Below are positions 1 to 5,747 of a stretch of 8,611 bases of DNA, piece by piece (the first letter of the stretch is position 1; each line of letters opens with the position of its first letter). The notes under the pieces were generated by a model. That model did not search any database. It was not told where the DNA came from and saw only the letters and a list, made by a program, of their open reading frames with translations. A program made the translations under genes and the position numbers. Source of the DNA: an uncultured Bacteroidales bacterium (GTDB lineage: Bacteria > Bacteroidota > Bacteroidia > Bacteroidales > UBA932); assembly GCA_946406275.1 (NCBI GenBank), contig CAMJJZ010000048.1, positions 1-8,611 of the forward strand. Direction: 5' to 3'.

Positions 1-1
1 C

Positions 2-202
2 GATTTCGCCAAGGCCGTCACCAATATAGACCTCTGGAACGTCCCCCTCAAGACCAAATTCACCTTCGAGGACAAATGGGGTCCCTCCGCCTTCGAACTT
101 GGCGTCTACATGGCCAAGTTCCTGCTTCCGCAGGACGGCTCAGATGTCATTTATCAGGTGGGTTACGATCCCGCGACGTACTCCAACTACTCGCTGGAAT
201 AG
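2..202 (+). CDS. C-terminal fragment of an unrecognised protein
   Basis: An open frame runs in from the left edge for 66 codons and ends at TAG (200-202). The start and most of the gene lie outside the window. The fragment is rich in aromatic residues and alternates polar and hydrophobic residues (for example FTFEDKWG and VIYQVGYDP), as a beta-sheet domain would. It shows no membrane segment and no motif I recognise. Third positions are strongly C/G, as in the operon further right, which supports real coding. It converges with the DUF4298 gene and the two overlap at their 3' ends. A secreted or surface protein of Bacteroidota would fit the composition, but this is a guess and no family can be assigned from the tail alone. 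Confidence 0.65.
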   Translation, partial: DFAKAVTNIDLWNVPLKTKFTFEDKWGPSAFELGVYMAKFLLPQDGSDVIYQVGYDPATYSNYSLE

Positions 203-486
203 CAGGGGGAGAGTTTGGCGTTGAGGGCGGAGATGTCGGTGAGGAGGTTGTAGAGGGCGTCTTCGGAGAGGATGCCGCGGGGGGCGGAGGCGGGGATTTC
301 GCCGCGTTCGTCGGCCTCAAAGTCTTTGAGCCACTGGCCGCTCTCATCGTACTGATCCAGGATATGGATGTCTTCCTGAACCTGCATGTAATCTTCCAGG
401 GCATCGTACATTGCATCTACGGCTTTGCGGACGCGGTTGTAGCGTTCCTCCATCTCCTGAAGTCTGACTATGAGTTCGTTATCCAT
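187..486 (-). CDS. DUF4298 family small protein
   Basis: This is a 99-residue cytoplasmic protein without a signal peptide or membrane segment. Residues 1-43 look like a charged amphipathic helix or coiled coil (MDNELIVRLQEMEERYNRV...). After it comes a conserved-looking block with Tyr45, Trp52, Asp55, the acidic turn DERGEIP (59-65) and RGILSEDALYNLL (70-82). This layout, a long helix, a Y-x(6)-W-x-x-D stretch, then G-x-LSED-x-x-Y-x-LL, matches what I know of DUF4298, a family of about 90-100 residues with no established function. I chose ATG at 486 because GGAG lies 10 bases upstream. A TTG at 504 in the same frame would sit inside a hairpin and lacks such a site. The stop is TAG at 187-189, inside the convergent + strand gene. 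A structured RNA lies directly upstream. Confidence 0.8.
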   Translation of the reverse strand: MDNELIVRLQEMEERYNRVRKAVDAMYDALEDYMQVQEDIHILDQYDESGQWLKDFEADERGEIPASAPRGILSEDALYNLLTDISALNAKLSPCYSSE

Positions 487-496
487 AATTAGTTTT

Positions 497-500
497 CTCC
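497..500 (-). promoter_or_regulatory. Shine-Dalgarno site of the DUF4298 gene
   Basis: On the minus strand GGAG is followed by a 10-base A/T-rich spacer and ATG at 486. Such sites are unusual in Bacteroidota, where most genes lack a strong Shine-Dalgarno. It decides the start of the DUF4298 gene against the upstream TTG at 504. Its first two G residues fall in the 3' arm of a small hairpin (499-512). Confidence 0.5.
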
Positions 501-512
501 ACAAAAGTGTGG
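499..512 (-). promoter_or_regulatory. Small hairpin over the DUF4298 ribosome binding site
   Basis: Read on the minus strand, CCACA (512-508) and TGTGG (503-499) pair perfectly around a CTTT loop. The 3' arm covers the GG of the GGAG site. If formed in the mRNA it would partly hide the ribosome binding site. The stem is only five pairs, so it would be weak and may be incidental. The inverted repeat is seen; the regulatory role is inference. Confidence 0.35.
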
Positions 513-516
513 GATT

Positions 517-654
517 AATACCGTATTCATGGTATTAGGTCCTGGACAAAGACCCGGAAAGATGAACACGACTCAACCCCACACTCGACCATATGTCGAG
601 CGTAGTGCATCGTCGTTACCCTTTCCATGAGAAATTGTCCAGATTTCAATACCG
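517..654 (-). ncRNA. Rod-shaped structured RNA (6S-like or cis-regulatory leader), strand tentative
   Basis: A nested inverted repeat folds into one long rod. Paired arms, in window coordinates, are 531-536 with 648-653 (6 pairs), 542-549 with 635-642 (8), 556-561 with 621-626 (6), 568-572 with 612-616 (5) and 584-589 with 595-600 (6). The apical loop is 590-594 and the stems are separated by small, fairly balanced internal loops. On the minus strand the apical stem extends to 11 pairs (579-589 with 595-605) through G-U pairs. Six positions next to stems are A-C mismatches on the plus strand but G-U on the minus strand; about three favour the plus strand. A TATCTTTG box at 713-706 also points to minus-strand transcription, although a terminator-like hairpin at 688-722 points the other way. 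A rod with internal loops is typical of 6S RNA, and Bacteroidales carry a 6S-like RNA known as Bacteroidales-1. I cannot confirm a match. The alternative is a leader element of the DUF4298 gene. Confidence 0.55.
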
Positions 655-687
655 GCAACGCGAAAACACCTCGCTAATATGTATGTC

Positions 688-722
688 AACTATGCTTTGA
701 CAGAGCAAAGATAGTTATTTTT
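688..722 (+). terminator. Terminator-like hairpin for + strand transcription
   Basis: AACTAT-G-CTTTG (688-699) pairs with CAAAG-ATAGTT (706-716): 11 pairs with one bulged G and a six-base loop. On the plus strand A and five T residues (717-722) follow, then more T-rich sequence. On the minus strand no T run follows, so it would not serve the operon at 726-8597. The stem is A/T-rich and therefore only moderately stable. It would end a + strand transcript coming from the 500-690 region, if one exists. Confidence 0.4.
706..713 (-). promoter_or_regulatory. Candidate -7 promoter box (TATCTTTG)
   Basis: TATCTTTG matches the Bacteroidota -7 consensus TAnnTTTG exactly. Transcription would start near 700 and run through the structured RNA towards the DUF4298 gene. 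No TTTG-like -33 element lies 17-23 bases upstream, and the box overlaps the stem of the terminator-like hairpin, so this remains a weak prediction. Confidence 0.35.
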
Positions 723-725
723 CTC

Positions 726-1397
726 TTATTTCTTTGCCCATTGGCGAAGAACGGGCAGTGCTTCTTCTTCCGTTTTGGGAAGTGAGTTGCCGGCTTTGAA
801 CCAGGCGTCTATCTCATCCTTCTTTGCAGGGAAGGCTTTCTTTATGTTCTTCTTGGTGAAAGGAACAATTGCGTGGTTTATGTACAGGAACATGGTCTCC
901 ACCACCTCGTAAGGGTCTCCCGTGTCAAGGTTGTAGGCCATTCCTTCGCTGTACAGGGTGGAGTACTGGCGGATGGAACTGGTCTGGTCCACCATGCCGT
1001 ACGCCCCCTTCTTTGCGCCTTTGAGGATATGGATATCACGCTTGTGGGCGATTCCTATGTTGCTGGTTACCGGATACTTGCGGTAGAATGCGTTCTGGTC
1101 ATACATGAACTGTACCGTGTCTATCTGGACCATGATGATATTCTCCATGGATTCAGCATTGGCGGCCAGTTCTTTTCCGTTTTCGTCAATGAAACGGAGC
1201 GTGTTGTCTGCGGCGCAGATATTGAGTTTTCCCTGCGCCGGGTTCTGGCCACGGAAGTAAACCGTTCCGTCGGCGAACTTGGGCATGAGGTAAAAGAGTT
1301 CGTCCGGGATGCGGCCGGTGCCTTTTTCCTGGGCCTGGAGGCTCACGGAGAGGCAGAGTGCGAGGCAGATGCCTGATAATTGTTTCATTAAGTTCAT
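726..1397 (-). CDS. Secreted protein of unknown function, last gene of the bat operon
   Basis: A 223-residue protein with a signal peptide at residues 1-22 (hydrophobic core GICLALCLSVS, ending LQA before Gln23). There is no lipobox cysteine, so a soluble periplasmic or secreted protein is likely. Residues 35-75 (FYLMPKFADGTVYFRGQ... then LNICAADNTLRFIDENGKEL) recall a pattern I associate with uncharacterised Bacteroidales proteins, in which a YF-x-G strand is followed by an 'F-I-D-x-x-G' strand. The rest is mixed, with a basic stretch at 180-194 and no catalytic motif I recognise. It starts 3 bases after the BatD-BatE stop, which places it in the same transcript. ATG at 1397 is used here; ATG at 1388 (MKQLSG...) would give an equally good signal peptide. 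The stop is TAA at 726-728. No minus-strand terminator with a T run is visible after it. Confidence 0.75.
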   Translation of the reverse strand: MNLMKQLSGICLALCLSVSLQAQEKGTGRIPDELFYLMPKFADGTVYFRGQNPAQGKLNICAADNTLRFIDENGKELAANAESMENIIMVQIDTVQFMYDQNAFYRKYPVTSNIGIAHKRDIHILKGAKKGAYGMVDQTSSIRQYSTLYSEGMAYNLDTGDPYEVVETMFLYINHAIVPFTKKNIKKAFPAKKDEIDAWFKAGNSLPKTEEEALPVLRQWAKK

Positions 1398-1400
1398 ATC

Positions 1401-4013
1401 TTATATCACTTCTATGTCTTTTGACTGTATCCATCCTTGACGGCCGTCGGCGAGCTCTATGTTGGTGTAGCCGGAGACGTTGTCAAGGATACGGACTTTG
1501 GTGCCCTCGTGCAAGATGAAGAGGTCTTTGGCGGAATCCGCCGACGGTGAACTGCCCACGGAGGAGACCGGTTTCATGACTATGGCGTATTCCTGGCTCT
1601 TGAGGTCGCTGTTCTGCCAGCGGGCGAAGCCCCAGGTGCACAGTGTGCACAGCAGGGCCACTATGGCTCCGAAAAAGCCCAGGCGGCGTTTTCCGGAGCT
1701 TGCGCCAAGCAGGAAAAGCAGCGCCAGCGCCAGTGTAACGGCAAGGAACACCAGCGACAGTGCGGCCCATGCATTTGACGGCAGGCTGTGGCAGGCTTTT
1801 CTTGCCCAGGTCTTTAGGAAGAACTCTGGAACCACGTCTATGCGGTCCTGGGTGAGACTCCGCGCATATTCAAGGTTATAGACGATGTCTTTATCTGACG
1901 GAGATTCCTTGAGGGCCCTTTCCCACCAGAGGATTGCCGGGGCAATCTCCCCGTTCTTGAAGTATGCGTTGCCAAGGTTGTAGAGCAGTTGGGTTGAGGT
2001 GACGCCCGTTTCCTGAACGTCTTCCCAGTCTGCCAGGGCCTGCTGGAAGTTACCCTGCGTGTATGCCTCCACGCCCGCTTTCCAGAGGGAATCAGGGTAC
2101 GACTGCTGAGCTTTCATTGCCAATGGCGAAAGCAGCAGGAACAGGGCTATGACCGCGGTGTGGCCGTAGGATGGTCCTTTTTTCATGGAATTGTCTATTG
2201 CAGTAATTGTTGCTACTGCCTTCTCATAATGTGCGTTCATGGCGTCGTGGCCGGCATCGGGGGAGTAGCGGGCGTACTCGCATTCCTCCAGAAGCTGGAC
2301 AAAGTCCTTTGCCGTTGCCTCCGGGACGCCCTTTGAAGTAAGGGCGCCGGAAATGTTGTCCTTGCTCTGCTCTGCCATGTCCATGGCAAGTTTGTCTCCA
2401 ACAAAGCCAAGCAGCGAGCGGTGAAGCTCTTCGTAGAAGGCGGTGTAAAGGTCTTTCTGCAGGAACTCCTTGGCCTGTGACAGGCGCTTGAGGGCCTGTT
2501 TTGTAGCTTTACGGTTACGGGTGCCGGCAACGTCTGCGCGGCGGGCGGCAACCTTGCGGAAGCCAAGCCAGAAGCCAAGGGCAGCCAGAACCATAAGTGC
2601 AAATATAACGGCGTATGCTACGGAGCCTATGAAGAAGCTCTTGGGCTGCCCAAGGGCCGTTTTTGTCTTGATGAAGCGGATGTCCTCGCCAAGGTTCCTT
2701 ACGCCCTTGCGGTCCACGGTGAGGGTGGTTCCGGGGTCTGTGACCGCGGCTGCGGAGCCCGGCGCCCTCTGCACGGAAAGGTGCAGGGAGTCCGTCTTGG
2801 CGGTAACGTAGCGGCGCGTCTTTACATCGTAATAAGAGAACTGTACCGGGGCTATGGTGAAGTCTCCGTGGCTTCTGGGAATGAACGGATATTCGAAGGT
2901 CTTGGTGCCCTGGGTGGCGCCGCCGGAGGTGGAACTCTTGACGTCGTATACCTCGAAGTCCGGAGGGAAATTGACCTTGGGGGCCTCCAGGAGGGCTATG
3001 TTGCCCTTGCCCGTGAGGGTTACCATAAGCGAGGCGGCATCGTGGGTCTTGAGCGTGTCCTTGCTCACCTTGGCCTTCACGGAGAACTCTCCCACGCCGC
3101 CGCCAAACGACGCCGGCGCCCCTTCCGGAAGTGCCGCAACGTGCAGGGTGGGGGACGATGTATACACCCTCTGGCGCACCGTGGCGTAGTCGCTGCCGAA
3201 GAAATCGTCAAAGATGGAACCGCCGGAGCGCCTGCGCTGGACGTTAACAAGACAGACAATTTCCGCGGGGTCGATGCTTACGTCGCCGGGCTTCTGCGGG
3301 ATTATGACCCACCTGCGCAGAAGGGCGGAATTATACACCGTACCGTTGACCTCTTCCCTCTGGAAATTGACGTTGGTGGGCGCTTCCACCTCCTGGCTCC
3401 AGAAGCCCTTGAAGGCGGGGAACTTGGCGTTCTCGAAGCCCACCAGGTTGGCCCTGTGGTATATTTTGAGCGTTGCCGTCACGGGCTCTCCCACCACCAC
3501 GCTGCTGCGTGAAAGTGTGAGGCGCATGAAGATGTCCGATTCTTGAGAGGAGGCGCTTTGCTGCTGGCTCTGCTGCTGGCCGGAAGACGCCTGCCCGGAG
3601 GATGATGAAGAAGCCTGGCCGCCCTTGGCCCCGTTGTCCACCACCCTTACGGCAGTGGCCTTTGACGAGATGTCCTTCCCCTTTACCTTTGCGGTTGCCG
3701 GGGGTAGGGTGAAGGAGCCGGTTTTCTTTGCCTGAAGTATATAGGTATAGGATACCTGGGAGGTGCGGACGGTTTTGCCGTTGGTAATCTGAATGCTGGT
3801 GGATGTGCCTTTCTGGGGGCCCCAGACAAGGGTGAAGTCGTCTCCCGGAGTCCAGGAGAAGTCGCTGGGAGAGTGCTCTCCCTCCACTATGAACACTACG
3901 TTGAAGCGCTCGGAGAGTTCCACTATATTGTGGACTTCCACGCGTATGGAGGTCTGTGCCCACGCCGTAAGCGCGGCGAACAGGGCGCATAGTATGCCAA
4001 GTGCTCTTTTCAT
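1401..4013 (-). CDS. batD-batE: BatD-BatE fusion protein (beta-rich BatD, then TPR and SH3-like BatE)
   Basis: This 870-residue protein joins two Bat proteins usually encoded separately. BatD part: signal peptide 1-19 (ending AWA before Gln20), beta-rich periplasmic region with a Ser/Gln linker at 134-159, membrane helix about 460-484, a basic stretch (RKVAARR) on the cytoplasmic side, and a helical region to about 608. BatE part, from Met610: MKKGPSYG, hydrophobic HTAVIALFLLLSPLAMKA, then QQS, which is a complete signal peptide in itself; TPR-like helices 642-720; membrane helices about 748-769 and 778-797; and an SH3-like C-terminus (808-870, with LHEGTKVRILD and GWIQSKDIEVI). By the positive-inside rule all parts fit one polypeptide in which helix 618-635 re-enters the membrane. 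The BatE part is 261 residues, about the length of a free BatE. BatD/BatE belong to the proposed aerotolerance complex; their biochemistry is unresolved. ATG at 4013 follows the batC stop by one base. Confidence 0.9.
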   Translation of the reverse strand: MKRALGILCALFAALTAWAQTSIRVEVHNIVELSERFNVVFIVEGEHSPSDFSWTPGDDFTLVWGPQKGTSTSIQITNGKTVRTSQVSYTYILQAKKTGSFTLPPATAKVKGKDISSKATAVRVVDNGAKGGQASSSSSGQASSGQQQSQQQSASSQESDIFMRLTLSRSSVVVGEPVTATLKIYHRANLVGFENAKFPAFKGFWSQEVEAPTNVNFQREEVNGTVYNSALLRRWVIIPQKPGDVSIDPAEIVCLVNVQRRRSGGSIFDDFFGSDYATVRQRVYTSSPTLHVAALPEGAPASFGGGVGEFSVKAKVSKDTLKTHDAASLMVTLTGKGNIALLEAPKVNFPPDFEVYDVKSSTSGGATQGTKTFEYPFIPRSHGDFTIAPVQFSYYDVKTRRYVTAKTDSLHLSVQRAPGSAAAVTDPGTTLTVDRKGVRNLGEDIRFIKTKTALGQPKSFFIGSVAYAVIFALMVLAALGFWLGFRKVAARRADVAGTRNRKATKQALKRLSQAKEFLQKDLYTAFYEELHRSLLGFVGDKLAMDMAEQSKDNISGALTSKGVPEATAKDFVQLLEECEYARYSPDAGHDAMNAHYEKAVATITAIDNSMKKGPSYGHTAVIALFLLLSPLAMKAQQSYPDSLWKAGVEAYTQGNFQQALADWEDVQETGVTSTQLLYNLGNAYFKNGEIAPAILWWERALKESPSDKDIVYNLEYARSLTQDRIDVVPEFFLKTWARKACHSLPSNAWAALSLVFLAVTLALALLFLLGASSGKRRLGFFGAIVALLCTLCTWGFARWQNSDLKSQEYAIVMKPVSSVGSSPSADSAKDLFILHEGTKVRILDNVSGYTNIELADGRQGWIQSKDIEVI

Positions 4014-4014
4014 C

Positions 4015-4746
4015 TTACCAATTCTTTTCCTTCTGTTTGGACTGCAGGACGGCCGCCTTCTCCTTGTCTACCTTCTCCTGAGTCTCGCGTTCCTTTTCCT
4101 GTATGGCCTGCAGGAGCTGCTGGGCCTGCTGGGGGGAGAGCTCCACCGGCTGCGGCTTCTGCCCGCCCTGGCCCTTGTTCTGGTTCTGGTTCTGGTTCTG
4201 ATTCTGCTGATCCTGGTTCTGGTCCTGCTGGTCTTTATCCTGATTATCCTTGTTCTGATCCTTGTTCTGGTCCTGGTTGTCCTGGTCCTGATTGTTCTCT
4301 CCGTCACCGTTTTGGTTCTGGTCCTGGTTCTGGAGGTGGTAGCGGGCGTAGGTGTAGTTCTCCTTGGCCTGAATGTCGTCAGGAGTGAGCATGAGGCACT
4401 TGCTGTAGGCCTCCACGGCGGCGTTCCAGTCCTCCTGGGCTATGGCTATGTTGCCAAGGTTGAAGAAGATTTGCGGCGCCAGGGGATTGTCCTTTATGGC
4501 CTCGTAGTCATAGGTGAGGAGCTTCTTGGCTTCGTCGTAGTTGCCCTCCCGGTAAAGGGTGTTGGCAAGGTTGTACTTTGCGGCCATGTCCGTGCTGTCC
4601 TTGAGGAGGCCCTTGCGGTAGCTGATATCGGCCTCCGCGTACTCCTCCTTGGCAAAGTGGCGGTTGCCCTTGCGAAGGTCTGCCCTCTGCGCAAAACACA
4701 TGGTTCCGCAGAGGGAAAGCAGTATTATGAGAATCAGCTTTTTCAT
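4015..4746 (-). CDS. batC: BatC, periplasmic TPR protein with a Q/N/D-rich tail
   Basis: A 243-residue protein with a signal peptide at 1-19 (MKKLILIILLSLCGTMCFA, then Gln20). Three TPR-like helix pairs follow at about 22-55, 55-88 and 90-125, with typical TPR residues (LRKGNRHFAKEEYAEAD; YNLANTLYREGNYDEA; FFNLGNIAIAQEDWNAAVEAY). Residues 139-196 are almost only Q, N, D, K and G. The end, 200-243, is a charged helix (LSPQQAQQLLQAIQEKE) that could form a coiled coil. Domain order and length agree with BatC, a presumed periplasmic scaffold for the vWA proteins BatA/BatB. Its ATG lies in a 4-base ATGA overlap with the batB stop, and its TAA is one base before the next ATG, so translation is probably coupled. 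The polar tract is encoded by hexamer repeats and may vary in length between strains. Confidence 0.9.
   Translation of the reverse strand: MKKLILIILLSLCGTMCFAQRADLRKGNRHFAKEEYAEADISYRKGLLKDSTDMAAKYNLANTLYREGNYDEAKKLLTYDYEAIKDNPLAPQIFFNLGNIAIAQEDWNAAVEAYSKCLMLTPDDIQAKENYTYARYHLQNQDQNQNGDGENNQDQDNQDQNKDQNKDNQDKDQQDQNQDQQNQNQNQNQNKGQGGQKPQPVELSPQQAQQLLQAIQEKERETQEKVDKEKAAVLQSKQKEKNW
4159..4332 (-). repeat. Q/N/D/K-rich low-complexity tract in batC
   Basis: This segment encodes residues 139-196 of BatC as degenerate repeats of Gln-Asn and Asp-Gln-Asn. The cleanest part is four perfect tandem copies of GTTCTG (plus strand) at 4177-4200, encoding alternating Gln and Asn; imperfect copies with TCCTGG and TTATCC extend to about 4332. 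All units are multiples of three bases, so gain or loss of a unit keeps the frame. It probably encodes a flexible periplasmic linker. Confidence 0.8.
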
Positions 4747-5747
4747 ACCTGGAACAGTCTGCGGCGGGGTTTTCTCTCGCCTATGAGCATTTCAATCACA
4801 AATAGCAGGAAGGCTGCGCCGAAGAAGTACATGTACTGCTCGTCGTACTCCTCGAACACCACGCTTCCGAATTCCTCGTCCTCCATGCGGCGGATGTCCT
4901 GGATGATGGGGTTCAGGCCGAACTCTTCCCCTCCGGCGCGGATGTACGCTCCGCCTCCGGCGCGGGCTATGTCACGGAGCGTCTGCTCGTCCAGCTTGGT
5001 TACCACTATGTTGCCTTCGCGGTCCTTCATGAGGTCCCCGTCTATGTGGATGGGCTGGCCCTCCGGGGAGCCTACGCCTATTGTGTATACCTTGATTCCC
5101 ATCTCCGCGGCGTCCTTGGCGGCGGCTACGGCATCGTCCTCATGGTTTTCACCATCGGATATGACGATGATGACGCGGCTCTTTTCGCTCTGGGCGCTGA
5201 AGCTCTTGATACTGAGGCGGATAGCGTCGCCAATGGCCGTTCCCTGCACCGGAATTGAGCCGGTATCTATGGAGTTGAGGAACATCTTGGCGCTAACGTA
5301 GTCAGTGGTTACCGGCAGCTGCACGAAGGAGGTTCCGGCAAAGATTACAAGGCCGATGCGGTCGTCCTGGAGCTTGTCCGTGAGGCGGGCAATGGAGAGC
5401 TTGGCCCTTTCCAGGCGGTTGGGGGAGTAGTCCCTGGCCAGCATGGAATTGGACACGTCCAGGGCCACGATAATCTCCGCTCCGCGGGTTTTCCTCTCTG
5501 CCAGGCGGGCGCCGGTGCGGGGACGGGCAAGGCCTATGACGAACAGCGCAAATGCAAGGCAGAAAAGCGCCATCCGCACCCAGCCCTTGGAGCGGGAGCG
5601 GGAAGGCATGAGCTGCTCTACCAGGGCGGGATCGCCAAACTGCCGGACCTTCTTTGCCCTGAGCCGCCTCACTATGCCGTATCCTATGAGGAATACGGGA
5701 ATGAGGAGCAGCAGGTACAGGTATTTGAAACTTCCGAATATCAGCAT
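4743..5747 (-). CDS. batB: BatB, membrane-anchored vWA domain protein
   Basis: A 334-residue protein with membrane helices at about 8-26, 57-74 and 305-322. The vWA domain lies between the second and third. The metal (MIDAS) site is complete: DVSNS at 97-101, Thr170 in GTAIG and Asp198 in ISDGEN. The loop between helices 1 and 2 is very basic (RRLRAKKVRQ and RSRSK), and so is the tail after helix 3 (ERKPRRR); by the positive-inside rule these are cytoplasmic and the vWA domain is periplasmic. A vWA domain with an intact MIDAS normally binds a protein partner through Mg2+; the partner is not shown here. The start overlaps the BatA stop by 7 bases and the stop overlaps the batC ATG by 4. BatA and BatB are paralogues; the order in the operon and the helix pattern support this assignment. 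Confidence 0.9.
   Translation of the reverse strand: MLIFGSFKYLYLLLLIPVFLIGYGIVRRLRAKKVRQFGDPALVEQLMPSRSRSKGWVRMALFCLAFALFVIGLARPRTGARLAERKTRGAEIIVALDVSNSMLARDYSPNRLERAKLSIARLTDKLQDDRIGLVIFAGTSFVQLPVTTDYVSAKMFLNSIDTGSIPVQGTAIGDAIRLSIKSFSAQSEKSRVIIVISDGENHEDDAVAAAKDAAEMGIKVYTIGVGSPEGQPIHIDGDLMKDREGNIVVTKLDEQTLRDIARAGGGAYIRAGGEEFGLNPIIQDIRRMEDEEFGSVVFEEYDEQYMYFFGAAFLLFVIEMLIGERKPRRRLFQV

Noticed and set aside
76..492. A 138-codon plus-strand open frame in the left part
   Set aside because: It conflicts with both the + strand partial gene in another frame and the DUF4298 gene, and the translation is low-complexity Gly/Val-rich sequence.
484..504. TTG at 504 as start of the DUF4298 gene
   Set aside because: ATG at 486 has GGAG at a suitable distance and begins the conserved helix; the six extra residues would come from the ribosome binding region itself.
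505..725. tmRNA, RNase P RNA, signal recognition particle RNA or tRNA in the gap
   Set aside because: No tag-peptide frame, no cloverleaf, no SRP-type loop, and the length is too short for RNase P RNA. The rod structure fits none of these.
2600..2607. TATATTTG on the minus strand, a -7 box upstream of the internal BatE start
   Set aside because: No TTTG-like -33 element at the right distance, and it lies in A/T-rich membrane-helix codons (Ile-Phe-Ala).
2781..3512. A 243-codon plus-strand open frame antisense to the BatD region
   Set aside because: It results from G/C-rich third positions of the opposite gene; the composition (many Gly, Arg, Val) and lack of domains fit a shadow frame.
3793..5301. 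A 502-codon open frame on the plus strand with a long Leu/Val stretch
   Set aside because: It is antisense to batD, batC and batB. The Leu/Val run is simply the reverse reading of the Q/N codons of the BatC tract, and the frame has no start context or family features.
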